A DNA stretch of 64,000 nt from Alentia gelatinosa (Eukaryota > Annelida > Polychaeta > Phyllodocida > Polynoidae), in NCBI GenBank assembly GCA_950022655.1, contig OX465589.1, positions 25,783,626-25,847,625 of the forward strand, given 5' to 3'. Below the pieces are notes generated by a model. The model saw nothing but the letters and a program-made list of their open reading frames with translations. It did no database searches and had not been told where the DNA came from. This document shows, in pieces, positions 1 through 13,700 of the stretch. The translations under genes and the position numbers were made by a program. Position 1 is the first letter of the stretch, and each line of letters begins with the position of its first letter.

Positions 1-479
1 GGCCTGTATGTATAGAATATATTCCCGCTTAAATATCTATTATACCTGATGTGTGGACGTTAGCTGTGATAAGAGATAATGGGGTGCAGTGACTACCACC
101 CATATTACATTTCGGTAGTCTTAATTTAGAATATATTCAACGTTTCCGGATGGATAATGTGTCTGTGATCGGCATCTCAAGTTCAATGATTTCCTATATA
201 TTTTGGTGGAAAAACTTGGATTGGTCATGAAATAAATTGCGCCTCCGAGCTTACGATCAGTTTCAATTAGATTGGGATTCTGTTGCATCTGTGCTATATC
301 AAGGTGCGATCAAACCACGATATCTAGAATACAGTTTTAACCACTAATGGTGAGGTGGAGGACAGAATACAGAAGTAAGGTCCAAAGGGGAAGTCCCAAA
401 GGCCATGTCAAGCTACGTCTGCTTTATGCAGACATCTTGTCACGATCATGAATTGAATCTTAATTGATCCAAATGCCCG
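1..479. other. No gene recognised
   Basis: AT-rich unique-looking DNA. Stops occur in all frames and I see no repeat or RNA signal. Confidence 0.5.
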
Positions 480-660
480 CGAGGTGGCGACAGCAACAAT
501 CAGATGCATTTCCGAACGCGCCCAGGTTCTTGTTCCCGGTGTGTGTAGTGACTGAGGCGTGCGTGAGGCGGGGACCAGCGGCGGGGTCACGGCGTCACGG
601 CGTCGCGCTCACACACACACAGGGAGCCCGAGTTTGGAGTGAGACAGTGAAGGAGCAGGG
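480..660 (+). promoter_or_regulatory. CpG-rich patch, candidate promoter
   Basis: This stretch is clearly richer in G+C and CpG than its AT-rich surroundings, with many CGs between 535 and 610 (for example GGCGTCACGGCGTCGCGC). It lies directly upstream of a strong splice donor at 735. In invertebrate genomes a local CpG patch before a consensus donor often marks a transcription start with a non-coding first exon. I see no convincing TATA box. The role as promoter of the Ig gene 55 kb downstream is inference. Confidence 0.4.
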
Positions 661-734
661 ACATACTGTTAACCTTCTCTTCAGCGTACACTTGGAGCTA
701 AGCTGGTGTCCCTGGACCATTAACTGATATCAAG
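600..734 (+). other. Candidate 5' untranslated first exon
   Basis: The sequence ends in CAAG followed by GTAAGT (735-740), a full consensus 5' splice site. The left edge is arbitrary because no start site can be read. If it were spliced directly to the exon at 55352, the joined frame would meet an in-frame TGA at 725-727. It would then be untranslated and the ATG at 55381-55390 would be the first available start in that frame. That join spans about 54.6 kb and is untested. The exon could equally belong to another transcript. Confidence 0.35.
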
Positions 735-1271
735 GTAAGTCGATGTCGTCTGCTGCACAAATCACCGGCGTTTTCCTCAACTGTCCTTCTTTTATGTCTC
801 GAGTTCTAAGACATCCTCTGTCATAACATAAACTTATACGGATTATTCAGGAATAGATACAGGGTATTGGAATTTTGTGTATATGGGATGTGGTATAATA
901 AAGGATAGGCCGCTCATAGCGATACACGTATGACGTCTTGTTAAGTACATCTGTACACTTCCCATGAGGGTGAGAATAATCACACACATACATACACTGG
1001 GCAGACAGGAGATTGGGGACAGTCCACTGTACACATCACACACGTCTTGTGTGATATTGATACACACATCAACTGGAGCTGGACAGCGCCACAGATACTT
1101 ATAAATATGGATGTGGCGCAGTCGTGCAGGAGAGGAAACAGCCTACTTACATACATTCATGTATGGACGTTCTGCTAAAGCAACTCTTCTTATGAGTGGT
1201 TAGGAATACCTGGCATAGTTGTAGGTGATTGTGATGTTACCTGCAGGAGGAGGGGCAGTGGTGGTGGTGGT

Positions 1272-1288
1272 GGGGGGGGGGGGGGGGG
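1272..1288. repeat. G17 homopolymer
   Basis: Seventeen consecutive G on the + strand, preceded by a short GTG-repeat run (1255-1271). Such tracts can form G-quadruplexes and are prone to length error in assemblies. Confidence 0.9.
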
Positions 1289-2089
1289 ATACAGAACACT
1301 CCTTAAGCCCTGAGGACCTCTCACTGTATGAGTGATGCACACATGATAGCAAGGACACAATCAGGGCTAGACCCAACGGCAAATTATATAAAAACTCCTT
1401 TATGTGCCGGTCCCAAAAACGCTGCCACCGACACAACAATGAGTTAGGACGCAGCCATGCACTCGAGACACTTTATCCGATATGCCCTTATATGGACATG
1501 CCCCCTACCCTCCTCCTTCATGCCTTTCCAATACCACACACATAAATACCCGTCACGGTAACGTTGTACGAGACAGTCCTAAGGATCTCTATGGTGTGCA
1601 GCGCGATAATACTTTAATAGGAGGGACGTCGTCATTTAACGACCAGACGACATTTTAGATGTCGGTGGATCTGCTCTCTTTATGCCCTCTTACTTATAAA
1701 CCATTCCGCAGATGGTCCTCTATCGCCGTCTTAAATGTTTAAACGAGGTCTTAAAAGTAAAATGAGCCCAAACAAATCGGGTTGACACATCCCCATTTTA
1801 ACGGGAATGCTGACACTTGTTGATAGTTTTCCATAGTTTAGTGTGTAGTTGATCAATATGCCAATGGCGGCGCCAGGTATAAACTGAACATGGCCTATAG
1901 GTGGGTGGTGCGCAAAGTGGATGATGGGCTGAGGTCCTATTTACTCAGACAGGTGCTGGGGTCAGGAATGAGTTCTCCGAGACACCTACAGGGCCGCGCA
2001 TCTTGTGTATGTGCATGACCGAGACCTGCGGAGCATGCGGAGCCCTTGAAGTAGCCTACTAAGAGCCTCAATTATTGTATTCCTTAAAA

Positions 2090-2400
2090 TTTAGAGCCCT
2101 AAAGCATGCAGAAAGGTATCCCGGAGTACATGGCCCTAAAGTACGAGGCCCCAGAGTATGAATACGGCGAAATACGACAGCCCAAAGTAAGGGTCCCGTA
2201 AAGTTAGGAAATGATGATATACGGAATCCCTAAGGTATGGCGACCCAAAAGCACGGGGATCTTAGAATACATGTATACAGTCTCTATAATAAAGTGCAGC
2301 ACCCACAAGTACAGAGCCTTTAAAATACAGAGACCAGAGATTACAGGGAAGTACGGAATCCCTGAAGTCTGGGATCCTAAGGTTTGGTGACTTTCTAAAG
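2090..2400. repeat. Decayed short-period tandem repeat
   Basis: A loose unit of about 20-25 bp recurs here, based on words such as CCCTAAAGTAC, CCCAAAGTA, CCCTAAGGTATG and CCTTTAAAATAC alternating with TACAGAG or TACGGAA. Copies are strongly diverged, so this reads as an old minisatellite rather than a coding region. A weaker echo is seen near 360-400. Confidence 0.5.
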
Positions 2401-5400
2401 ATTATGGAGTTCAGTAATAAGTTGTAGTATATGTATATTTTATGTACTTCCTGGCTTATTCATTGACTTATCGTATGCACAAATATGGTTTGTTTGTGGT
2501 TTGACTTTGTAGGGGCCCTGAATGAGTCATACGTCTAACATTATCTGTTTCTGCCTAGATTCGTGTAAGCCGGTGACTACAATTTCATTATAGTGATTGT
2601 GAGGGATGTCCGTAGGATATTACATCTTGATTTTATGCAGGACATTGGAGATCAACCTACTGTCAGGGATTCAGAAACTGCCATCCACCAGTCACCTCTG
2701 ACGATAATAGTGGCATATTGAGTGGCTGATTATTGAAAAAAAAGATAGGGTGAATCTATAATACACAAACTGTGTATTTCAGTATAAAATAAAGCGAATC
2801 CACAATCTGTTTCGCATATACTCCATGGATCATCCCTACCAGTCCATCAAAACTAACTGAGTTCATTCTAAATTCGTCTATAAAGTACAAACAACCAGCT
2901 TAAGCTCATAGCCTACTTCGATAAGCCTCAATACCTATCTATAGACGGGGTTTCTTCTCTATTCGTTCTATCATAAAAAAGGCTATACATGTAGCTCTTC
3001 ATTTCCCCTTCTGAACTTTAATCTCAGTTATGCGGTAATTGGACATGGTTTGACTGATCACAGACACAAAATGCATCAAGCCTCCTTAAACCAATGAAGT
3101 CCCTCAAAATGTCCCTCAGAGAAACCCCAGCTGGTTCCCAAATACAGACGTTTATATATAAATACTGATTTTTATCACAAAGCGCCTCAGATCTTTTATA
3201 ATTGCCTACAACATTACGATTAAGACCGTGAACCGAAATGACCATCTGTTTGTGGGTGTTTACCGAAGGTAAATACAACCACGGGAGGTATGGAGGCGCG
3301 CAGCACTGAAACAAAAGGAGACGTAGGGGGTGCAGTATGTGATGGTGGGGGGTCTTGACGCAAGTGCTTATCCCTATTTCATTCACGTCCTCATTACTGT
3401 GCAGTGCAAATCCATTGTTTTCTTCAGCTGTTCGACAAAATATTTATGTACAGCTTACAAGGAAAATTCGCCTTAAATAGTCTTATTTCTAATTATAAGG
3501 AAGAATTACTAGGAAGAACGCTGCATTGATGCAGTGAATGTACATCGTCCGGTTTTTTTTCTCTGAATTTAAAAAAAAAAAAAAACCTGTACTCAGATAC
3601 CAATGGAACCAGAGGGTCGTAATATCTTAGGTTTAAAGCTATATTCTTCGCTTCTAGAATTGTTTGCCTTGCTCAACTGTCATTTAGAAATAACTTGATG
3701 CGATTGCCCTAAATATGACCCATGTGAATGCAGATAGTCTGGAAGGCCTCTTTCACGTAGAGATCTTATTCAAACGTAATTTGTCAATAACCAATCCGCG
3801 GGTGGTCTTTTCGTTGGAATTCAAAAGGGAGAGCCTATAAATTTTACATGAGCTCAGGGGGTCATGGAACCTAAATCCAGCACACACGTTAAACCACCCC
3901 CCACCCCCATGTGACATTCCTCCTCCAGGTGCGTTGGATCCCCCTCACCTGACCCAATACTCTCCATACACATTCCCCGTTTGTTCATGTTGAATCAAAA
4001 AGACAAAGCCTCTGCTGGGTGGTGGCGAGTTTCACTTTCTCCAGAGCGGCAGGCTGCCAGACGTACGGATGACTTACCAGGGATTACATCCAGACTGGCG
4101 GGCACAGCTCCGAGTCACCCCCTCCAACCCACAACCTACACACACCTGAGACATTGCGCCACGCAAATCCCACCCACCCACACATCCACACATCAAGCCC
4201 TTAATCCACCGCAGGAACAACCCACTGACGCATACACAAGCCTCACGAGCCGATGCGTTTGTTTATTTGATTCGTGCAGTGCTAAATGATACTTTCAACA
4301 ACTCTCTGTGTGAGGGTTTGGCCGACTGAAAGCGGGACACATTGGCCTCGGTTCATTGATCTGTCCGCCTGCAGTATCCTCGGATAAAACACCCACCAAC
4401 ACCTCCCCAGCACCCACGTGACACACAAGGCAGGATGGAAATACATACAGTTTAGTGCGCAAGGCGGAGCAGTTAAATGGCAACCTGACTTAACCCTTTC
4501 CCAACGGAGATATCATATTTATCGCCTTATACACCATTGATGAACATTTGATATGCCAGGTAAATTGATCATATCTTCATGGTTAGTTGAGTGAATGAAA
4601 TATCCAAATTCCGTATGAACTATTTTATATAGTTTTTTTAATATAATTTGTTTATACATCAGTCCAGTTTCGAATGAAAAATTATCTTTAAAATCAATTG
4701 TCTAGAGTAGAAGCATGTCGTTTGACCTAGAAGCGAGTTGCTTTGCTATAACTCAATCTCGCCTCTGTAGCAAATATTCCCTCGAGAATATAGAAGAGGG
4801 CACTTCTTCCCAGAACGTCCTCTTCCCAGAATTTTCTCCTGCCGTAATAATTTTTTTTTGACATCGAAAAGGCCCTTTTAAACTACGAGCGGTTTTTAGA
4901 ATCCAAGGATGTGTCCTTAACACCTGTTTATGATTTTTAGCTGAGAAATAAAGATATGACCGAGTAGCAATATGGAATCGGTTCCTTGAACAGGATCTTT
5001 GTGCATTAGAAGTAGGCCTCCTAGAAAGAGAGGAATCTAGTGAGTAGTAAGGGACAGAGGAACAAAGTACATTCCGTCTAGTGCCCTATGATACATGACG
5101 CTAATTCTTACCAGCATGAAAAGTTATAGCTGAATCATTTCTATTACATTCTGACCCCTGTTCTCTATATTCAGGTCTATGTAACCACACCCACCCGTAT
5201 TTGATTGTTATGATTTGTGGCTGGATTTATTGGCGAGCTCTGAGTCTGACTCTTGGGATCGGTCCCGTTATAATAACGTATCCCGTTCCGTCTATTAATC
5301 ATGGCGATGTATTGGATACAATGGGCTTTCATTGTTACATTCCAGTAGCTGCAAACATTACGCATAATGTTGAAAGTCATGTCATATACTCTAACTTACG

Positions 5401-8355
5401 GTCGATTGTAACTATCTCTTCTTTTTCTGGGTGATCTATCAGTATATCAGATACTTGCACATCGATTACTCTTTTCACTGGGACAGATATACGGTTGTTC
5501 ATATTTTATATGACATCTAAGGCGGGAGCAAGCCATGCGAAATAGAAAGCAGATTCAATCTTGTAGATAAGCATACTTTTTCATCCTCCTATGTCGATAT
5601 TTTCTATGAAATTTAGGACGGGGAGCCCAAAAAAGTAGAAGGCAGGATCAATTTTGTAGATGAGCATACTTTGTCAACGTCTGCCCCGAAAGTAAGGCTT
5701 GTTCATTCTATTTACTGCAAGCCGTCTGGTAATTATCATTAGATTTCTATCATGCATCCTGTTTCTATATAGTCCTACATACGGACAGCAGTCTATTGTG
5801 AGCGACATGCGCCTTCTCTTGACTGTCTATCGAAAGGAGTATATATATAAAAAAACTAAATTCCTGTTACCCATTGGCTAATTGATATTGTATAGTACAG
5901 GGAAGCTTTGAAACTGAAGTAGAACTATAGTTTATTAGCTATACCACCAAGTATAGAGTACTCGTTGGCTATATAATAAATTGTTCAGTTGGTGTAAATA
6001 TGCAGAATCTTCTCTGGCGATCTGACGACTGTAAACGGGGCGTGACGGAAAACTCATACACATACTCACAGAAAGTGAGGGTAAGTGTCTACCACGGCAC
6101 CACAAACAACACTCTGCCAGAGAAAGGTAGGCGTAAAGAGAAGCAAAGACAAGAAAACAACGATTATCTGTCTCCTCTGGGGTCAAAACAAGGGCCTTCT
6201 ACACAAACTAGACTGTGGGCAACTTGCCACCGCCCTGGCTTTTGTTCCCTCCCTGCACGCATAGGTGTAAGATCTACGCCTACAGGCCACGAAACCTCTT
6301 CCCTCAGAAAGTGCTTAGTTGTGCTCAACGGTTCTAGGGATTCCATGGTGGTGATTAATAGTCGAAACATGGAGATTGAATTCACCTGTGGTATATCTAT
6401 CATGAAGGAATTCGTGTCTGGTTACCGCAAGACGTGTATTTAAGTGAGTTTAGAAATGATATATTTTTGCAGTCTCAAACGTGTCATAAATCAGGAAAGT
6501 TACATCGTTCGTGTATTCAATAGCTCTGACTTGTAACGAAGACATGTCCTCAATATCAATCATTGCAAGACGTTATTATTATGGTGGTCTTCTGTTATAT
6601 AAGAAATGATATTAGAAATAGTATTCAGATTGGCCCGGCTACAGCCTAGGGTTACAGAGAGTATATGACTCGTATACGGTACGCAGATAATTGATGGTTT
6701 GTGTTTTTATTTAACTACCAAGACCAGCATGGTATTTTTTAGGACGCTAGAGTACATCAAAGACACTTAGATGTATTATGTTATTTGTGTAGATGCGCTC
6801 TAGTATGTATTGATATTCTTCAGAAAAAAGTGAATAATATTTCACATTTTCAAAATCCGATTAATTCAAAAGGTGTGGGATTTTTTCGGTCAAAATAAGA
6901 CCTCCCCTTCGGGCGGTCGTATTCATTGGACTATTATTTTTGCAGTGTTATGGTCTAGAATTCATTGCCTCGTCTACCTACTCCGATTAATTCAAAAGTT
7001 ATAGATTGCAATTACAAACGCATAAACCCTATACATGTATGTTTCAATAGAATGATTCCGGTCATCCTTTAGGACATTTGTATTTTTTTTGTTTAAAATT
7101 CTCATCCTTCAAAAGAAATGTATTCTGTCTTCTCAAAGTGAGCTGAGAATAAGACCGGAAATGGGTCAAACCTTCCGTTGGTCAAAGCAAAGCAGACGAT
7201 CAGGGCGCATGCACGCCGTGAACCAGCATGTCTGTGTATGGAATATACAATAGACCACCGGTAACCAGCGTGCCGGAGGTCATACGGGGTCAGTGTTTGG
7301 TGAAGTAGGGAGCAGCGCGCTAGGAAAATAATCATTATAATAAGCAATGATAATGTATAATAATTATTCTTCACGCTTTGATTAATCACGCGCTTGTATA
7401 TAGAAGATTAGCATCAACTATCATCATATCACACCAGAATTGAATCTGAGAGAAACTGTCCTCTGAGGAAAATTGACATGTCGGATAGGTTTCTAGAACG
7501 TGTAGACGTTAGACCTTTGGCGACGCTACCTCAAGCAAAAAGTGACGCCCCAAGGCGTTGGCGAATTATAAGATACACCGTCGTGCTTCTAATATTGTTC
7601 ATCTCTGTAGTTATGCCATATTTTTGTAAAGTCGAGAAAACGGAAAAGTCCATTGAATTCCGCCTTGTTACTTTTGTCTGTGGCGGAAGCCGCCTTGATA
7701 ATACCAGTAATCTGCAGGTCATGTGACTTCCTTCAGTCATAGTCAGCCCTCGTGAGACCAGACGGAAGTGGTAATAGTACCAGCATGTAGAGTCAGAACA
7801 TGTTCCGTCGTACATGTGTCAACTCTGACCTCTATATATGGTGAATATCTTACCAATTACCCCCCTCCCTTCCTGGCCATACACACACACAAGCGTGATG
7901 CGAGTGAGAATCGTTATAATCGACGTCAAGTGCAAACTCATAAGACGCGGCGTCTGCGGTCAGCGTCTGTGACGTCACCACCTCTTATTATTATGGTATG
8001 GCGCAGAGTAAGGCGGGTTCAGACAGGATGTGGACTTATCAGCTCTATGCTGGGCCACGTGTCTCGTAAATCCCTTTATGTATCCCGTCCATGTTGTATT
8101 AGATTAACTTGTCTTACGGAGTCAACCGCAAATCACGGAATGTGAAACCCCACATCAATGGAATGTAGTGGTTAATATGGCCATGTATAGAGTGGTGGAG
8201 ACCGATCAATGGAGGTTTATGATCTAGCTCGGTTTAACTATTGTATTTAACAGTACTGTTACATGAATAGAATGTGTATTCATTCAAAAGGTATCTTAAT
8301 GGAGTTACCGAGACAGTTCTGTGCAGATAATTTGTGTTTAGATTTATAATTTGAT
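2401..8355. other. Non-coding stretch, nothing firm
   Basis: Apart from the duplication listed at 5521-5681, I see no exon with paired splice sites, no recognisable transposon protein and no RNA gene. An open frame at 6000-6443 has no family signature. Perfect TGACGTCA occurs once at 7970-7977. Confidence 0.5.
5521..5681 (+). repeat. Two-copy tandem duplication, ~98 bp period
   Basis: The segment ending GTAGATAAGCATACTTT (about 5521-5583) recurs 98 bp later as a diverged copy ending GTAGATGAGCATACTTT (about 5619-5681). The copies share the order GGGAGC, TAGAAGGCAG-like and TCAAT/TTTTGTAGAT, with scattered substitutions. No coding function is visible. Confidence 0.6.
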
Positions 8356-8543
8356 GAGGGTGATTGTGGCCCCTAAGATTCGAGGTCAACTCTTGACTAT
8401 ATAGCCCTCCCAAGGCGCTAGAAAATATCATGTAAGGAGGTCAGGGTGAAGGTCGCAGTTTGCTGCGAATGGAGTCATTGGCTACTCGGTCTACTCTATT
8501 CCTTATATGGACTTAAGGTAATGGGACAACTCCATGCTGGAGT
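8356..8543 (+). repeat. Dispersed repeat R, copy 1
   Basis: About 188 bp nearly identical to 46065-46248 and, inverted, to 31065-31260. It starts near GAGGGTGATTGTGGCCCC and ends at AACTCCATGCTGGAG. A perfect CArG-type word, CCTTATATGG, is at 8501-8510. All three copies share both boundaries, so this is a mobile or retroposed unit. No poly-A tail or terminal inverted repeat is obvious and the class is unknown. The short open frame through it is also open in copy 2 but shows no known motif. Confidence 0.85.
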
Positions 8544-9767
8544 ACTGGGACCGAGTAGCGCCGTTGGTAACGCAAGGAATGTAGATCGCGGGTATTTACG
8601 TGATAATACACTGGTTGCCTGTCATGCTGATCCTATATAGAGATAAAATCTCATTGTCCCATTACCCCTTTGCTGTTCGTATGTGTAAACCACACCGAAC
8701 CCGCACCATTAGGCTCCCAAGATCAAAGCTGAAGCCGTTTCCGGAAGGAAATGTGTCGTTTCGTGAGTGTCCCAGTTGCCTGTAAGCCAGAAAATAGCAC
8801 TGCGCATTCATAGGTACGTTACATGCTATCCTTTCCAGTTAAGCCTCTGTGGTGAGTGTTGTGAACTACAAAAAGAAATCACTGCCATTGTTGTCGACCA
8901 CATCCTTCAACGCAGCAGTTGGTCTGTAATTACGTATAACAGTACTCGTGTGGGTAACCTCTGTAAACCTAGGATCTACAAACCAGTATAGAGATACTCG
9001 TTGGATCTACCACGGAGAATTTATCCTGGATGATGATTCCATGTTGCGAAGTTCATGGTGTAGTCCACTGATTCTTTTGATTTTTTTTATATGAGCAAAG
9101 AAAGGAAAGTTTACAGGCTCAAGCCGTCTTCTGCTTTGCAGGTTTTCATCTGGCTTCTTCAAGAATCGGTACAAGTCGCCACAATAACAAGGACCATCTT
9201 CGAATATATACAAAGAGTGAGAAAATATGATGAATAATGAGATGGGCAGTACTGTGCATGATTGTCCAGCATTGGGACGAGAACCTGATGATGTTAGTCG
9301 CAGCAGACGACATTTTACCACCATAGGTGATCTGCTGTCCATTGCGATCGATATCTGGTATTTTCTCTAAGTATATATTTAAGTACATTCCCATGACCTG
9401 AATGTATTTATAGAATATCATCTTTACTTCGTTGTTGGAATTATCTATTTCTATATATAGAATTATTGCAGGATGACTTAAACTGCAGTATGATTAGTAA
9501 GACAGACTTGTTTGCTATGTGATATGTGGGTGTGCAGACGGCGCCAGAAGTCCAGCAGTTTACTTTTAGTCCACAGAGGTGATTAAAATGTTAATGAGAG
9601 ACTCGGGTACCCGGATGTGGTGTTGGTCATTGTGCTAACCCGTAGAGGGTTGGACCCGGAGGGGAGGTCAGGGGGTCAGGATTGACCCCCACACCGACAC
9701 ACTTATATATACACCTGTTCAACGCCTCTGCCATTCAGTGACCATGACTTGGGGTTTGTTAAATACG

Positions 9768-9828
9768 GAGTTTTCATTCTAAACCATGACTTCTGGGGAG
9801 TTTTCATACTAAACCATGACTTCTGGGG
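9768..9828. repeat. Two-copy 30-bp tandem repeat
   Basis: GAGTTTTCAT followed by CTAAACCATGACTTCTGGG occurs twice with a period of 30 bp (starts at 9768 and 9798), with one or two differences between copies. Confidence 0.8.
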
Positions 9829-9869
9829 ACTTCCCAAAGGGAAAGTTGACAGGAATGCAGTGGGTACAG

Positions 9870-9960
9870 GTGAGCAAGTGTGAACCAAATGCCAACCCCG
9901 CGATTCGCATTCCAGAGGTCACCCACTGCACCACATCGCCCCCGTAATCAGGGGCGGCCG
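9870..9960 (-). mobile_element. Possible tRNA-derived SINE head
   Basis: On the - strand, an A-box-like TGGTGCAGTGGG (9922-9933) is followed 47 nt later by GGTTCACAC (9878-9886), an imperfect B box. Spacing and composition resemble a tRNA-derived SINE head, but the B box has a mismatch and I cannot define the tail. Weak call. Confidence 0.3.
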
Positions 9961-10151
9961 AAGATATGCAAACGGGAATGCCATTGAAAAGGACAAGCCA
10001 TAAAAGCCTGCAGTTCGGCACCAAATGCAGGATGTTAGGGTCCCCTCACATCTGATAATGTCTGACTGTCCCCAATAGTTAAATATGGAAATAAATTTGT
10101 AATAGATTATTGCTGTGAAAATATGACTTCGAAGTGAAATATGTTGGCTTA

Positions 10152-10423
10152 GGCCCGGCGTCCACCTACTACGATAGAAATTTAGACCTACCTATTTGGC
10201 ACCGACACAAAAAGCAAACATCAGAGACACATCATGGAGGTGCAAAATCGTAGACATATGTCTAGACATGCCACTTCACCATGTATCGTAAGGGGTTTTT
10301 TTTGGTGCCTGATCGCAGAAACGTGGTCAACTGCCCCAATATTAGGTGACCTCCCGACGCGATTTTGATTTTGTATTGGGAGGTGCATCGTGGACCATAT
10401 CGGAGCCATATCCCAGCCGGGCC
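10152..10423 (-). mobile_element. Harbinger-like MITE, copy 1 (inverted)
   Basis: A 272-bp element beginning GGCCCGGCGTCCACC and ending CAGCCGGGCC. It is flanked by TTA (10149-10151) and TAA (10424-10426), as expected for the 3-bp TWA target sites of the PIF/Harbinger superfamily. Its reverse complement matches the neighbouring element at 10427-10708 along most of its length, with a deletion near the inner terminus. It has no coding capacity, so it is a non-autonomous MITE. Superfamily assignment rests on target site and termini only. Confidence 0.75.
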
Positions 10424-10426
10424 TAA

Positions 10427-10708
10427 GGCCCGGCGTCCACCTACTACGATATGGCACCGATATGGTCTACGATGCACCTCCCGATAAAAAATTTAAATCG
10501 CGTCGGAAGGTCACCTAATATCGGGGCAGTTGACCACGTTTCTGCGATTAGACACCGATAAAACCCCCATACAATGCGTGGTGGATTGGCATGTCTAGAC
10601 ATATGTCTACGATTTTGCACCTTCCCGATATGGCACCGATTTTGACATTTTGTATCGGTGCCATATCGGGAGGTCTACGATTGTATCGTAGTAGGTGGAA
10701 GCCGGGCC
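10427..10708 (+). mobile_element. Harbinger-like MITE, copy 2
   Basis: A 282-bp element with inverted termini GGCCCGGCGTCCACCTACTA and TAGTAGGTGGAAGCCGGGCC, flanked by TAA (10424-10426) and TTA (10709-10711). Subterminal words such as ATATGGCACCGAT are repeated inverted inside, typical of a MITE. It faces copy 1 head to head across a single shared TAA. No open frame resembles a transposase. Confidence 0.8.
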
Positions 10709-10711
10709 TTA

Positions 10712-13700
10712 CTCTACTTTGCTTTCTTTCTCATTCTCAGCTCATTGGTTCAATATTGAAATGATATCTTCATGGCTGTTGTTAAAATAATGGCAAAATC
10801 AGAGGGTAATTAACAAATTGGAAGAAGATATGACGAACCTCAGGATGCGATACGTGAAGCACACGCGCTCGCACGTGCGGTGATTTGCACGGCTGAGAAT
10901 GAGAGTGTTTTGTGTAAACATGGCAGTGACGGGTCATGGACCTGACTTTGACCACCGCCATGCCCTGAGGGCATATTTCACCTGTGTAATGATATACTGG
11001 GAGCAGTCCCAGGGTGTATACTGACAGACGGAAAACCTTTTGACAAATGGTGTTGGGAGTCGTGACCCGGTGTTATTTATTAACTACAATGTACTACCAT
11101 GGACACGGAGAGTCTATGTGACTGTCCTTTATTACCTGCCAGCAACACGAGAAGCATACACATTGAGTCTCTCTATGATTGTCCTTCATTAACTACAATT
11201 AACACGAGTAACATGTGCAACAATCCCTCTGTAACTGTCCTTTATTACCTACCACTATCTTTTAGTCGTAGCTTGAATTCGTATACATACGACCAGTGAC
11301 ATAATACATTATGCCATTACACCTATTGATGAAACAGGTGTTACATTGATTATCTTATTAAAACTGAAGTCTTGTCGATAACATTGATATCTCCACCCTG
11401 TATATCCTGTCTAACACACCGAGGCAATGGTGGCTCGGTATCTTATAACAGATGACCCCGTATGAACTGGACAGTGAATGACGGGCACTTTAATAACAAG
11501 CCAGAAACCCTCAATGATTGTAGCACTTGTAGACTTGCCTAATATACTATTCAAAACTGATTCTTGTGAATATTGATTCATCAGTTTCAGAAAAGCTTTC
11601 ACTAATCTGTTATATTCTTTGCAAAATATTGAACTGAAAGAGTTCATTATATGATTAGATACCTTTCTACCTTATCCTATAAGTTTGTTGAGGTTTTTTA
11701 AATTTTAGAACAGAAAGTATATACGTACGTGCATCAGTTTATGAACTGGCTTCCTAAAATATGTCTCAGCGAAAATCGTGACCTCAATTCTTCCCAAATA
11801 TACATTCCAATGCCGTGCTGATTGATATCAAGTCACGTTGCTATCTATCTTCCATCGATAAGAGGGGAAAGCACATTACTACTCAGATCAGAGTTTTATA
11901 ATCAAAGGAGAATCTAGAGTGCTACTGAGTGGAGAAGATTCCCATCGCTGATTGTATGAGCCGGTCTCAGCACATCCTGTTGTACACAGTGATAAGTTGC
12001 TCCCGCACCACAAGCCAACCCCAGGTCTCTAATTATAAGAGCAATTATGTACATGTAGTCTGGTTGTTATCCTGATAGAGACAAGGTGTTTTTAAGGTGT
12101 TTTTTAATAGATGTTTGACACTGTCTATAATCTTATGGATATCCAGAGATGTGAGTGTGTCTATCAAACTTTTAAGTGGTCTATAAAGTCAGAATTAGGT
12201 TAAGACAGACAATAGTGAAATACTGCTGAGTGTGAGTAGACATTAAGCACAATCACACTTCACTGTAACCTTTTAGTAGATTAAAGTACTGAATGATTTA
12301 CAGGAAGATGACAGTTTTATTGTATGCGGGTCTGATGACTTGACTCAACAAATAGATTCAGCGTTTTTCTGGCACTTCATGTCACGAATTTAATCATAAC
12401 CCACACCACATCCAAAAATGTAAATATTCAAACCCACTGCATTTTGCTATGAACAGAAAATAGGATGAACATGTTATTGTAGTACATCATTTCCAGGATT
12501 ACAGATGTGTAGAGCGACTGATCCTTACTAGACTGTTACTACTGAGCTGGGTTTTTTATTGGACTAATTGAGATGAGTCGCTACAAACACTGGCAACTCT
12601 GAATTTAAGGGAGCTGGACTACACTCGTCTGCCCAGAATAAATAAGCAAACGTAAAAGGAAATGAGGATTTACAGATGTTATGAACTTCTGTCATGAATA
12701 ATCGAGTATCTAGCAAGGAAGGAAGGAAAATGATTGCAAAAGAAAATAGGTTCTTATACCAAAAAGAAAAAAAACACACTACCGACAATTAATCCAGTCT
12801 CTTTAGCTATAGTTGTTAGACCATTGTACACGATAATTATAGTGGAGCATACTTAAAGAAATATCAGCAAACAGTTGGAAAAATAGAATCAGTTTATAGT
12901 TCTATTGAAATTAACGTGTAGGCTTAGTGTAATCATTAAGTAGATCGCGTAGTGGAAGGTGTTATACCAGGGGAGTGAACGAGCCTTCATTAGCAGCCGA
13001 ACAGGTGACTGGAATGTAGATGATAAGCTAGCTGTACCCTTTATGTACCCGTTATGTTGACTTTTAATATCCGTCAGTGAATGGGATAATCCTGCCTTGT
13101 ACGTCTTGTACGTATAAGTACCCTGTGTGCTGTCAGTCATCTCCCTGTATTCACCAAGTTGTTTTTACCAACTTGCCTACATATGTAATGATATTACGTG
13201 TTTGAAACTAATATCACACGAAATAAATGCACAGCGAATTTTTTTCACTTGGCACTAAGAGGTAAATAGTCTATCGACACATATTTATCAGGTTCAATTA
13301 CCGAATTAGGGATAATGGATTAGGTCAAGCTTACCATGTCGGCCAATCTCATTTATGTCTATTTTCCCTGGTATCCTCATCACAGTCACTATATTTGGAG
13401 GTGAAACAATAAATTCCTATCGTGTAAAAACTTGGAGATTCATACTTTAATTTAGTGATAAGTACCAATTGCCTGTATACTGTAAGGGATAAATTGGGTG
13501 TGATGCACTTTTCATCAGCTTGGCTTGCAGACATTACCAAGAGCCTGAATAATTCCGTGCACTTAAAGTATAATCGTTGCATTTTGGTATAGAGCGAATC
13601 TTACTCTCAAATGGCATGCGATGTTACTGGTTATTTATCACCACATTGATTTCCCCATCACAGTGAGGTACATCAAGTACATACTTGACTCTTACTAGAT

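Noticed and set aside
6000..6443. 147-codon open frame
   Set aside because: No recognisable motif, no splice-site support and low-complexity charged composition; chance length in AT-moderate DNA is plausible.
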